64,000 bases of DNA from Actinomucor elegans (taxonomy: Eukaryota; Mucoromycota; Mucoromycetes; Mucorales; Mucoraceae): assembly GCA_026027325.1 (NCBI GenBank), contig JAMSLZ010000001.1, positions 2,356,001-2,420,000 on the forward strand, read 5' to 3'. Of the stretch, positions 25,026 through 36,344 are shown piece by piece; within the stretch, counting starts at the first letter, position 1, and each line of letters starts with the position of its first letter. A program made the translations under genes and the position numbers. The notes under the pieces are model-generated. The model was not told where the DNA came from. It saw nothing but the letters and a program-made list of their open reading frames with translations, and made no database searches.

Positions 25026-27857
25026 CATGTTAAATGCCTATAGTACGGGTGTTTGTTCGTATACTTTACCAAGCGAAGTCCTTCCACGACAAAATTGACG
25101 CTAAAGAAGTTGTTTTCTACGCAGATGCGCATCAGTTCACCAGGATCGCCACCTATTGTTTTAAATTCGATGCCATGTTCTTCAATCCAGTCCTGGAACT
25201 CATCATGAGTAGCAATTCGACAGCGATGCCCTTCTTTCATTAATCCTTTGCATAGTGCGATATAAGGCTGAACATCGCCTCGTGTACCAATGGTAATACA
25301 GGTAAAATGCAGTGATTTATCAGGGGATTGGTAGGTAATGGTTGATTCAGTTGGCAAACGAGACAACACAGGTAAACTGGCGTTTTTGGGTATCACTCGA
25401 CTCACTTGTTCATCTTGTATCAATTTTGCTTCCCAATCCTTCATTTTCCTATGAATCAGCGTTAGTGTTTGTTTTATTTTTATTTTATTTTTTTTCTGCT
25501 GATTGCGCAAGTATCTACTTTACTGTTCAGCTTTGTCTAGGGGCTTATCGGATGATTGTCTTGGTTCAGTAACGCGTTTATGCTGCAAAAATAGTTTGGC
25601 AAAGCAGCTGTTACGACGAGTGACAGATGAAAATTCAAGGTATATTTCTTTCTTTGTTTGTGTCAAGATACTGAGAGAATGAAATATGTAGCCTCGACTT
25701 TTGATTTTTTGTATTCTTATCACATCTTGGAAAGGAATAATCATCTATATGGTATAAGTAAGAGCTCTACAGAAGTTATCATGTTGCTTACTTTGGCTTT
25801 AGTGGCAAATCCTTTTGAATTGAATGAAATATAGTTTGTAGATATATACAGCTTGCCATAGCAAGGCAATGTTTTCATCAAAGAGCAGCGATAGACTATA
25901 AAGGATGATCAGTTTGCTTTTTTGTTTTCTTTCTGGTTATATTCAATTTACCAGTCAATAGTTTCTCGGATGCTGGAAGTACAAAGTACTTTTGGAAATT
26001 GGTCATGGTACGATCATCCAATATCTCAGCACCATCTGCACGTGGACTACGGATGACTGATCGATCCTCAAGCTCTTCATCATCTTCATCTTCATCATCT
26101 TCATCCTCATCATGATAATCCATAGAAGTATCTGGTGTAGTTGTATTTCCGCCCAATAATCCATAGACCAACTTCATACCCGACCGTCGCTTGCCATCCA
26201 ACCAACCTATAGACGTATCATCTTCATCGGTTGAACTGGATGAATCCTCTTGTTGCTGACTGGATTTGGTAGAAGAAGTAATGGAAGGATAAATAAAATC
26301 TTTGAAAGCCAATGCATTTGCCACGACGGAATTCGATCTTTTGACTGTTGCGGTAGAAGGATTTGAAGCTGGTATAGTGATAGGTTGAAAATCGGCATCA
26401 TATAGATCGGATATAGATAGTGAAGGTGAGTTATCTTCAGTTGAATCGTGATGTGTAAACGCAGTGGTTTGGTTGCAGTTATCCCAAGTTGATTTCAATA
26501 GTTTGTAGGTTGATTCGATATCCGAGAAATAAGCAAAATAGTACTATATCATGTTATGAACAAAGTATTCATATCATTATAAGAATACACCCACCTCATC
26601 CATAACAAAGCTATCATCAATATCTACAACTCTAATTTTGAGGAACTTTTGAAACTCAAATGCCTCTGTTTGTTCAATATCCACAATGTTTTCAAAAGGC
26701 AATGTGATCTTTAAGCTGCTGCCATTATTCTTGGCTCTAAAGATAGCCTTTTGCAAAGCATTCGTCCTACAATGACATCAGTACATGATAAGCACCATAA
26801 GTGACTTGTTTACCATTCGATCACTGCTGCCTGTGTATCCGCTTGAAGATGCCAGGTTTTATTCATAGTAACTATTCGTAATCCAAACTTTCGCTTTGTT
26901 GATTGCCGTACAGCGATAGCATACTTCAAGTCAATTTTACCCAATGGTGAATATGAATCAGTTGAGCTTTCAAACCAAGTCAATACATCTTGTTTTATAT
27001 CAAAAAAGTATCTTTTCATTTTTCCTGATTTCTTCAAAAGCAAGTAACCAGACTTGTGAAAGGCGAGCTACCAGTATTTCTTTGTTAGCGTTTTCTTTTT
27101 TCAAATCACATACAAAAAAAAAAGAGAGAAAGAGAGTCTTACCTGGCTGTTGGGCAAAGAGGCATAAAAGCATACATGATTCTCTGTCAAGTACATGAAC
27201 CCGGGTACAATAGCGGATTGAACAATATAACATGGCCATTCTTTTTTTTTTTTAAAAATAAAAACATGTTAAACAGTATCTTTTTTATGTTCATTTTCTT
27301 GATACTTGCCTCCTTTTAATACTTCTTTAGTCGGCAAATGGAATATAGTCTTTAACCTTTCTTCTACGCTTTGCTCATTAGGTGATATACTGTTTGTTGG
27401 TTGTGTTGATTGTATGATCGATTCTTCAATTTTTACGCCTGTGGCTTCTGCCAGCAGTTCGCGTATTTTATCAGGTTTCTCGGCTATCACGTTAGTTGTA
27501 GTGTCTTGCATATCCCAAGCGCTACTATTACTGCTATTATTACTGTCGCTCTTGTTCATTATCATAGTATCGTTTAAATTTCGAAGATCTGTAATTGTAG
27601 ATTACATTTAGCCAACGTAAATCTCGAGTTATGTTGGTCATTTACCGCTTGCTGATCCTAATCTCTTGGATTAGTGTACTGTGAACTATTTTAGTAAATA
27701 TTTAGTTATTTGTACCTTTCATATTATCTTCCCCTTCTTGCGACTCAAACTATCGAGAGTTCAGTAACAGGCTTTTTTTCTATTTGCAAAAAAAGGTACT
27801 TACAGCTTGAGCTGCGGCAGATACAAACTGCAATACGTTATGATTAGCAGTATCCAT
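23718..27857 (-). CDS. ATG26: sterol 3-beta-glucosyltransferase (UGT51/Atg26 type, GRAM-PH-GRAM-GT)
   Basis: Transfers glucose from UDP-glucose to the 3-hydroxyl of ergosterol at membranes; in some fungi it also serves pexophagy. Thirteen exons on the minus strand: 27804-27857, 27716-27749, 27646-27657 (12 nt), 27310-27588, 27143-27240, 26814-27067, 26595-26766, 25952-26543, 25792-25895, 25524-25744, 25070-25448, 23992-24960 and 23718-23933, giving 1127 residues. Order: GRAM ([19 protein letters not shown]), PH ([20 protein letters not shown]), second GRAM ([20 protein letters not shown], then [13 protein letters not shown]), then the catalytic part. The latter has [12 protein letters not shown] (661 onward) and the UDP-sugar motif [17 protein letters not shown] (980 onward). 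One intron is GC-AG, and another carries 61 consecutive A on the plus strand. All junctions preserve frame, which supports the model. Confidence 0.93.
24963..25023. repeat. 61-nt A homopolymer inside an intron
   Basis: Uninterrupted A on the plus strand. Transcribed from the minus strand it is a U tract directly before the 3' splice site of the sterol glucosyltransferase intron 24961-25069. Confidence 0.95.
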
Positions 27858-28849
27858 TTATATATTTGACTAATAAAGTAAAGAGGAAAAGGAAAAAAAA
27901 AAGAAAGCGCTTCTATCTGGCTTTATTCATGCAGTTATATTGTGTGTAGTTTTGATTGGAAAAGAACAGAATTGACCCCGCGTGACCCATTCACCAGATA
28001 CGTTCTGAATCACGCTTATTTTTGAATCCTCGCGCTATAAAGGAGTACAATATCGCTGTATTTTTGAAGGCATAAAATCCATCTTTAAACCATAACTTAT
28101 AAAGTATTTGGTATATCTAAAGCTATCGAAGCATATCTTTTTCTGAGAGCTTTTTTTTTTCAAGTAGAGAGAATATAAAGTTTTAAGCATAGAACGCGTC
28201 ACTTCAGTACTATTGCATAACTCAAAAATAACCGTAAATTCTAATATAAATCCCAATATTGTTGCTGAGCCAATCGACACATAATATCATTTTATAAAGA
28301 GAGTAAGCATTAACTTATCCTTTTTAAAGCAAAACCATGAAATTTCGATTTAGAGTTTATCATGATCTTCAGGTTACATTGTAATCTCCGTTGCCTAATT
28401 AACCTCCGAAAAATTATTACGCAATTTTGATTGGCCTTTACCTTTATGCAACTATTTTGATTGGTAGCGAAGGTTATATAACCTTCACTCATTTTGAGTG
28501 GAAGATCTATTCCAACATCATCTACTTTACCTTCATGTAATGGAACAAACTTTACTACACAGTTTAATTTTACATACAGCGAGTGAACTATACAATTGTG
28601 CGCTTCTTTAACAGAACTATTTTGGAGTAGAAGTTATTTTTTGCTTTGATGAAATTGGACCATTTTTAACATTACATTCTTCTTGGATAGATTCTGGTTT
28701 AATATCGTACCTGAAGGCCAGTATATATTCAAAACAAATGACTTTATTTCTTGGAATAGTTATTTGATAAAAATATAGAATACATATTATATTTTAACGA
28801 TTAGCTATGGAGTGCATGCAATTTACATAACACAGTTATAATGCTTTAT

Positions 28850-28915
28850 AGATCTCGATCGAATGTTGAAACTGATTAACATTTCTTGTGCAGAATGAAC
28901 TCTAACATCTATTAC
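28850..28915 (+). repeat. dispersed 75-bp repeat, copy
   Basis: TCTCGATCGAATGTTG, CTGATTAACATTTC, TTGTGCAGAATGAACTC and CATCTATTACAG follow the family block order. The block TGTGCAGAATGAACT is identical to one in the foldback element. Confidence 0.5.
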
Positions 28916-29367
28916 AGCCCTTAAAAAATATTATATTCTTGCAACTGAAGTTATTGTAATTCTTTGTGAAGATCTCTGTGTTGATAAGTTTATGCCGAAA
29001 ATTCGAATCAACCTGCGCTTGTTTTTGCTCAAAAACTATTATTTTTATTTTGCCCAAAGAGTCAACGGGCACCAAATTAAATCATTTTATAAGGAGAGTA
29101 GTATAGACAATGTATAAATTATTCATTTTATTTACAGAAAGTTACGTCCCGTTAAAATAACCTGTATCGAATGAAACCCATCGATATGGGTAAACCCTTC
29201 TGGAGTTCGGTGATAAGCCTATTCTTTTCTATAAATGACAACACATAGTAAATGAAGCATCCACAATCACTTGTACAGACTGTATGTAGATTTCTTAGAT
29301 TAATGCGTGTTGAGCCTCTAATACTGACAAAGTAAACTGTGTTTTCAGATAATTCATAAAAAAAAGA

Positions 29368-29553
29368 TTACATACTCCTTAGATCATCAAGTGTTTCAGC
29401 CTCGATAAAGACAGATGCTACTTCTCGGGAGTATACAATATACTTTTTGAGTGCTTTTCCCATTTATGATAATGTATGTCCGATCATGGTTGCCGAAATC
29501 ATGGTACTGAAAGGCATTTGTTTATTAAATTCCTTGGCAATAGCCTATCAAGT
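29368..29553 (-). pseudogene. possible RuvB-like AAA+ relic
   Basis: Minus-strand frame of about 60 codons with one in-frame stop. It begins after an AG splice-like site with AIAKEFNKQMPFSTM, which recalls the segment after the Walker A motif of RuvB-like helicases (AIA-x-EL-x4-PF-x2-M). No Walker motifs are seen around it. The assignment is weak. Confidence 0.25.
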
Positions 29554-29740
29554 CAATACTATAATTTGACACGAATATACCGAGATTTTAATGCAGTAAT
29601 CAATCGAGCCAATTAAAACTTATGTCAGAAAGTCAGCGCTATGCTGCTTGCATGTGATATTCATCCTATTTTATTATTTTTTTTTTTTTCACTTAAACTA
29701 CTACTGTGAAAATAGTGGTCTTTCTTTCCACATTTTCAAA

Positions 29741-31176
29741 ATGGTTCGACATGTCAATGAGAAACAGCCTATACAGCAACAGCAAAGTTTTTCTTCACCA
29801 TACAAAATCCAACAATTAGATCAGATTCCTACGCCTTTACTTAAATTCTTGGTCGTGTTGGGACCCACCTTACGCACAACAGCTCAAGCAACCCAAATCC
29901 TTCTCTGGCGAACCTCGCAACCTCGACAATCGATACTGGTAGTCCTAGTATGGATTCTACTTTGCCTCTGGACCTGGCCTTTACTAGCATTCGGTATACC
30001 TTCTTTAGTGCTTTACAAACTGGCTTCTGACTGGCTTACTACACGCACCAGTCGAGCTCGCCGCCAAGCACTCGAGAAAAAGCGTCTGGAGAAGCGTCTT
30101 TTATCTCAACAACGGAACGGCTCAGACGACGATGACGATGATGATGAGCGTGTAATGCAACAACGCCTTCAACAGCAACAAGAAGAGGAGCAAGAAGTAT
30201 TGATCTCTCGAAAGGTCATTGTTGATCATGTCTCAATTGATGATACTTTACAAGACCTTGCCACAGTCAACGAATGGATCGATGCCGTTCGACTTGAAAT
30301 GAAAAAGATATTAGCTTATTTCCAAGAGCAACGTGCTGTAGCTGTATTGAGCACGCTGATGTATGTATGGCCTATTTGGGTATTCATGTGCTGGGCACTG
30401 GACACCCGTGGTGTGCTGGCTCTGATAGGTACTGTGATGTTGATCCAACCTTCACCTTGGTATCAAATCGTAATGAAGACCATGAAGAGCAATGTGGTGT
30501 TGAGATGTGCTGTGGCATCTTTGTGGGGTTATGGTGTGGCCCTTGTAGTTACAACGTTGAATTCCTTCAAAGTTTGGAAAGGCTTCAAAGGGTGGTTTGG
30601 TTTGGTGTGGAAAAGTGCAAAGGCAGAAAAGGCAAAGGCTATTCAGATCATGAAGAACGATGTATACACTGCTGCAGATAAAGAAGAAGGTACTCGTAGT
30701 GAGATGATCTTTCAGTTCGAAGTATTTGAGAATCAGGTAAGAACTAGAACAGTACTTTTTGAACATAAACTCAAGTTATATTATAGAGATGGTGGCTAGG
30801 TGTCAATTGGACTACGAACATGATGCCCAGCGAAAGAGGACCATGGACAGATAATCAGTTGAAACCTATCAGTCGTAAAGAAGACTTTAAATTGCCTGAG
30901 GCTACTGTAAAAACTACTGATGTTGATGCTACAACTCAACGTATTACCAATAAAGTATGGAGTTGGGTAGATGGTGATTGGTGGGTAGATATGACAGGTG
31001 AATTGAATGGACAAGTAGATCATAATGGATGGTCCTATGGCAATAATGCCTGGAAACAGCTATCTGGAACACCTGGTATGCAAACATTCACAAGGACCAG
31101 AAAGTGGTGTCGACGAGCCAAACTGGTTGAACGTGAAGTGAACCAAGTCATTCCAAGTGATAAAAAGAAGGATTAA
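29741..31176 (+). CDS. peroxisomal membrane protein with dysferlin domain (Pex23/Pex30-like)
   Basis: Two exons, 29741-30736 and 30787-31176, giving 461 residues. An N-terminal reticulon-like pair of hydrophobic stretches (about 61-95 and 200-260) is split by a charged, Gln- and Asp-rich region (LEKKRLEKRLL, DDDDDDD). The C-terminal part is a DysF domain: ENQRWWLGVNWT, LPSERGPWTD-like PSERGPWTDNQ, then WSWVDGDWWVDMTG and GWSYGNNAWKQLS. These Trp-rich DysFN/DysFC blocks are the hallmark of fungal Pex23-family peroxins (Pex28-Pex32), which control peroxisome number at ER contact sites. The intron joins ENQ to RWW in phase 0, exactly inside the domain. The start MVRHVNEK was preferred to an upstream T-rich frame. 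Confidence 0.88.
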
Positions 31177-32358
31177 TGCTTTACCTACAATAAAATCACA
31201 GCTATCTCAAGCTTGTAAATATGAGTTTTAATTTATAACAAATCAATACATGTTATGGTTTTGGAGTTAAAATCAGTGTACACTTTTGAATATTAAAGTG
31301 TTTAGATACACAAAAACTTATAAAGTTTATACAGAATCTAATTATGTACCAATTAATGTAAGGAAAACCTTGTATTTCCTTCATCTGAAGAGTTTATTTT
31401 GATATAGAATTAACTTTTTTTTTTTAAAAAAAAATAAAAATAAAAAATACAGACAAAATATATTGTATACTTTAAACGTATATTACCTACAACATTATTT
31501 AAAAACTATGGCTTGCACATATTCACAATAAAAAAAATTAAAATACAAATCTGAAATCAGCCATTTTTACATTCCTTCTTCAACAGATACCAATTTAATA
31601 CGATCATTGGCTATTTATCAAGGACAGTGCATCTGAACCATAATAAATGGACAAGTCATTGGGTATGTATCAGGGATAAAAGATGTGGGATTTTTTAACT
31701 TGTATCATGGTACGCATCAGTCAAATGGAAATTCTATTCGATAAAAGTGGAGGAAATGCAAGAATTTGTCATTTTCAATTTCTTACGTGACCTGTACGAT
31801 TCATTTATTTATGGTTATAGACCAATTAAAGAGTTGTGCTACTGCTTTTCATATATAATGACATGCTTCATGTCGGAGCGTAAAAATGTTTCATCATCAG
31901 GTACCTCACAAAAATGGCCTCCAGATCAACACCAATGGACGGAAATATATTAAAGATTAATGAGCAGAATATAGAATAAAATATGCTCTTGATAATGGCA
32001 TCACTTTACTATGGAACATGCAAAAACTAAAAGACATAAAAGTGAAAGTATTTTTATGTCAAATCCCTTTTGTCTTGATTGCAGGTATTCAAGCGACCAT
32101 AGATTTCAGTTAGACTGCATAACGGTCATATTTATCATGGTTGGATCCTCCAAAGCGTCATAGCAACAGTAAATGCCACCAGCAGGCTATTCATAGAGTT
32201 GTAATAGAATGCGCCATAGCTAATAAAGGGGAAAGGGGGTTTAATCACTAAAACTAATGTACTACACAATTGAGAAAGAAAAATATAAGAGTTTTATTTA
32301 AATAAATAATAATAAATAAAAGAAAAAGGTTAAGGTATAGGGGTAGTTATATACAAAT
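31177..32358. other. intergenic
   Basis: AT-rich, with poly-A/T stretches at about 31410-31445. The open frame at 31747-31953 lacks an ATG start and recognisable features. Nothing else seen. Confidence 0.4.
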
Positions 32359-32802
32359 TTAAAGTCTTAATAGGTCCTCCAATTCATCTTCGTCAGAGAC
32401 AAGTTCAATTAAAGTATTCATCAAGATTGAAAAGTCGCCGTCAGAACGCTGCCAGATATGATTACGGACACGTTCTAATCGTTGTTGTGCAGGTTTATCT
32501 GTGTTTTTCAAAACGATTTCTTCCTTTGCTTCAATGATGAGTCTTTGTAAATGAATTGGTAAATTAAAGATATCATCATGGTCCACTGATAAATATGCAC
32601 TCATATCAGGCGCAGTCATTAAGTTTAACAAGTAATTATAACGAAACGGTTCTAGGCTTGAAGTTGTTGGGTATATGAATTCAATGGCATCTTCACCATA
32701 TGTATAGTCATCATGTTGGCAATAACCACAAGAAGCATTATAAGGATGTTGTTTATTAGTATTATAAGTAAAGTTATGGTGATTATGAGGTTGATATTCC
32801 AT
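32359..32802 (-). CDS. small hypothetical protein
   Basis: Single-exon frame of 147 residues on the minus strand. The N-terminal third is Asn/His/Tyr-rich, with a Cys pair (CGYC). The C-terminal half is a predicted helical, charged region (IHLQRLIIEAKEEIVLKNTD, then QQRLERVRNHIW) and ends with an acidic helix (SDEDELEDLLRL). There is no signal peptide or membrane helix. A TATA-like TTTTTATACAG lies about 70 nt upstream. Codon use looks genuine, but no family is recognised. Confidence 0.6.
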   Translation of the reverse strand: MEYQPHNHHNFTYNTNKQHPYNASCGYCQHDDYTYGEDAIEFIYPTTSSLEPFRYNYLLNLMTAPDMSAYLSVDHDDIFNLPIHLQRLIIEAKEEIVLKNTDKPAQQRLERVRNHIWQRSDGDFSILMNTLIELVSDEDELEDLLRL

Positions 32803-33368
32803 TAAGTTGGTATGTAGAGGTTAAAGAGAGAACGAAGAGAAAATTTTTGTTTTCGCTGGGCTATTTATCTGTATAAAAAGGAAAAAATTTGATTGGTTTT
32901 TTTCTACCCCGCATATTAAACTATTTAGTATATAATCGCAGGTTTCCGTATTTTTCCTTTGGAAACACAGGTGATTTTTTTTATTATTTTTCTTTTGTGC
33001 ATGTATACACAAGCGTACAGAAACCAAACAGTCAGGTCATGTATTCCACTTGGTTTCCTCTTTAGCTTCACCTTGGATGAACTGAACTATAACTTGACCA
33101 ATAAAAAAGAACGGAATTCAAACGCTTCCGATCTGCTACGTTGGCTTAAATATTCGCGTAAAAATACAAGCGAAGATATTGTGAAAAGAAGCTCCGTTTT
33201 ACTTCAAAAGCTCTTTGCATAAAACCACAACAAAAACAATTTCGTATCACCGAGAAAAGTGGGAAAAAGCGTGTCAAACACACACGAGACCGCAGCCATA
33301 AGCTACTATTCCTTAATAGAAACCCAGCCGAGAAAGCTTCTTTTTTTTTTTATTTTATTACCACAAGC
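32803..33368. other. divergent promoter region
   Basis: Between the minus-strand hypothetical gene and the MutL homologue. A short frame at 32959-33222 is not supported. A T-rich run precedes the MutL ATG. Confidence 0.4.
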
Positions 33369-36344
33369 ATGACTATAAAAGTACTTGATAAAGCTACGGC
33401 CCGTCAGTTACACTCAGGCCAAGTGATCGTAGATATAGAAGCTATAGTCAAAGAGCTTTTAGAGTAAGAAGTCCTTCAGCATGAACAAACCTCTAGTTAA
33501 CTTTTTTTTTTTTAAATAGAAACTCTATTGATGCTAATGCTACATTGATCGAACTTGTCTTTATTAACAATGGCCTCGAATCGATTCAAGTAAATTGTCT
33601 GTTGACACCCCGAAAAAGACAGTACTAAACATGGCTTGGATAGATCAAAGATAATGGTGATGGTATTGAAGAAAAGGACCGAGCTTGTGTAGCCAAAAGA
33701 CACTATACATCTAAAATATCAACATTTGAAGACCTGCAGTCTATTCATAGTTATGGTTTTCGTGGTGAAGCCATACATTCCATTTGTACTATATCCGATC
33801 ATGTTGTGCTTACTACCAAAACCCGAAAAGACCCTATAGCTAAACAGTACGATGTGGATAAAGAAGGCACTCTTTCCAAGTAAGCTTACATGAAGACATA
33901 TTGGGTAATAGACTAACGGTAGAATAGTGAGAAGCCTACCAATACAATTTCCAACTCGGGTACAATGATTACAGTTTATAAACCATTCTATAATTTGCCT
34001 GTACGAAGACAGTTAGCTCAAAAGAACGTACACCAGCATTTGAAAAAGATACAAGAACTATTAATTGCTTATGCATTAGCACATACCAACATACGCTTTA
34101 GTAGTATTCAATCAACCAGTACAGTTGGGTGTAATACCAGCAAGAATAACGCCTGGATTAAACCAGTAACATCGAACATTGAGGGCTCTTTGACAGTGAT
34201 TTATGGTGCTAGTCTTTCAAATATGTTGGATCGATGGATTGAAACTGAATCTACCTTGACAGTAGATCTTGTTATACCAAAAAGCAATTCTGGTAAAAAC
34301 GTGTACACGAGCGCTTTTTTTTTTTTTTTTTTTTTAGTTAAATTAACCTTTGTTCTATAGATCCGTCTGTTATCTACAAAGGTGGCGATCGCATCTTTGT
34401 ATATGTAAATCAACGACCAATCAATTATGTAAAATCTGAATTGAAAGACTTGATTTCTACTATTCGAAATCGATATAGGCAATATCTTGGATTAAGTGAT
34501 ACATATAGTACAAAAAATCCATTCATTTACTTGGATATTCAACTAGAACCCAATGAATACGATGGTAAACCAGAGTTACTCAGTAGCAAATTCGTACTCA
34601 TTCATTTCCTGATAGTCAACATTGAGCCCAACAAGACTACAGTATTCTTTCATAATAAACAACTTGTATATAGCCTTGTTGAAAAGATAATTGATAAAGC
34701 ATATCCTTCAAAAGCAAGCCAGCTCTTTAGCTCGTTAATGTATGTTATTCACACATTTATGTTTTGCATGAACATATATATCTAATTAGGTAGTTGTACA
34801 GAAACAAAGAAATGCCAGTGGTTATACAGCATGAACCCGTTAATGATAAACAATCAGCCAATGATCATCTACCCGCTGTTGGTGAAATACCTTCACCTCC
34901 AGAAGACAACAATAACGATTGGAGTTTCTCTATGGATGATAGTGATTTACAGTTGGATGAGCTTGAATCAGATCAAGAAGAACCAGAGAAAGGCGTTAAG
35001 CCGCAATGGCAAATCGATCATTCAAATGGTACTTCTCACACAAACGATGGCATAATACAGGAGCTTCATATGACCTCTCCTGCGTCAAAAACAGTGGCAC
35101 CTGCTCATTCTTCATCTAAACCAAATCAAACAAGGCTTTCTTTCGTAGCGAGACCTTTATCAACACATGTTCAAACAAGACCTGAAACTGAATCTGTTCT
35201 TAAAAGACCTTGTCTGGCTGTTGTGCAAACAAAACTTCCATTTGTTGAGACTGAGCCGGCTTCAGTACCTTATCAACAAGAGCTTTTCCAGCCTTCTCAA
35301 AGACCTGCAATTCATCAACCACGCACTGATAATAATAGAACACCGCTTGTCCCACAAAAGAGGCCTGCTTCACTCAATCATCAGCTTACTTCTGCATCTC
35401 AACGTGTTAAACTCACGCAGCCAACGACGAATACACTCAATCAAACGTTGACGATCGACTATACCCCTCGCCAGCCCATAAGGAGGTATGATCATCTCAA
35501 TATCCACGACTACTTGGCCAACTGTAGTCGAAACGAGCATCACCATGCTGCCGTTCTCACCAAAGTGCCTTTGGGACCCCTTACTTTGTATACGCAATCG
35601 TTATTTGACGAGCAAGAACAACGACGTATGCTAATTGAACTGGGTGTATATCATACAAAAGAGTAAGAACAAACATATATATATAAAAAGATGCAAATAC
35701 ATAGCTGTTTTTACTAAGTACACCCTGTTTAGCCTGTTTGTTTATTTGAGATCAAAAGATATTGCATTCACTTGTAAAAAGAACTTGCCAAGACCTGTTC
35801 AAATCCAACTTGGGTAAGACACATCTCCTTGCAAAGTATATGTATATAAATGGCTCATTCGCGTTATAGTGAAAATGATCCTTTATGCGCTCCTTTATTA
35901 TCGCTCAAAGGGAAACAAATCCTTGTCAAGGATGATATGCATGGCCATATGAACATGGAGTACACGGACATAATTGATGATGTTTGTACTAAGAATGGGT
36001 TCCGCGTACGATATCGTAGATCTGATCATGGATTGGTGATCCATTTTACTGCAATTACGGATGTGATTGAAAATTATGGGCCCAAGGATTTTAGAGAGCT
36101 GTTGCAGCTGATAAAAGACCAAAGAATTGATCGACGACCTACCAAAGTAGAGCAATACGTAAAGTCCTTGCGCCAAACACAAGATCTCGGGAATGAGGAT
36201 AACAATACTCAAGAAGGGTTGATAAACGCATTGAAGGGATTGACATGGCATCCTCATGCGGACAATGATTGGGAATTGGGGTATAGCAAAGAAAATGAGC
36301 AAGTGTTGGCTTGCAAATTCATTGGAGATCGTAATCATTTGTAA
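33369..36344 (+). CDS. MutL-family mismatch repair protein, PMS1/MLH2 type
   Basis: Partner of Mlh1 in DNA mismatch repair or recombination. Nine exons: 33369-33463, 33520-33589, 33644-33879, 33928-34292, 34361-34564, 34616-34739, 34802-35662, 35733-35813 and 35870-36344, giving 836 residues. The GHKL ATPase motifs are intact: KELLENSIDA (Glu29, Asn33), DNGDGI (58-63) and YGFRGEA (92-98), with the same numbering as E. coli MutL. A disordered Pro/Gln/Ser linker follows. The C-terminal part includes IIDDVCTKNGFRVRYR and ENYGPKDFRELLQLI, then RPTKVEQY, which recall the human PMS1 C-terminus. I see no DQHA(x)2E(x)4E endonuclease motif, which argues for PMS1/MLH2 rather than PMS2 or MLH3. The joins at 34801/34802 and 35732/35733 are the least certain. 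Confidence 0.85.

Larger units (their letters stand above)
27858..29740. other. 1.9-kb intergenic region with relics
   Basis: No intact gene. It contains two repeat copies (about 28687-28745 and 28850-28915), an open protein-like stretch at 28612-28767, and a possible AAA+ relic on the minus strand at 29368-29553. Confidence 0.45.

Noticed and set aside
31747..31953. 68-codon open frame
   Set aside because: No ATG start, no domain and no upstream signals.
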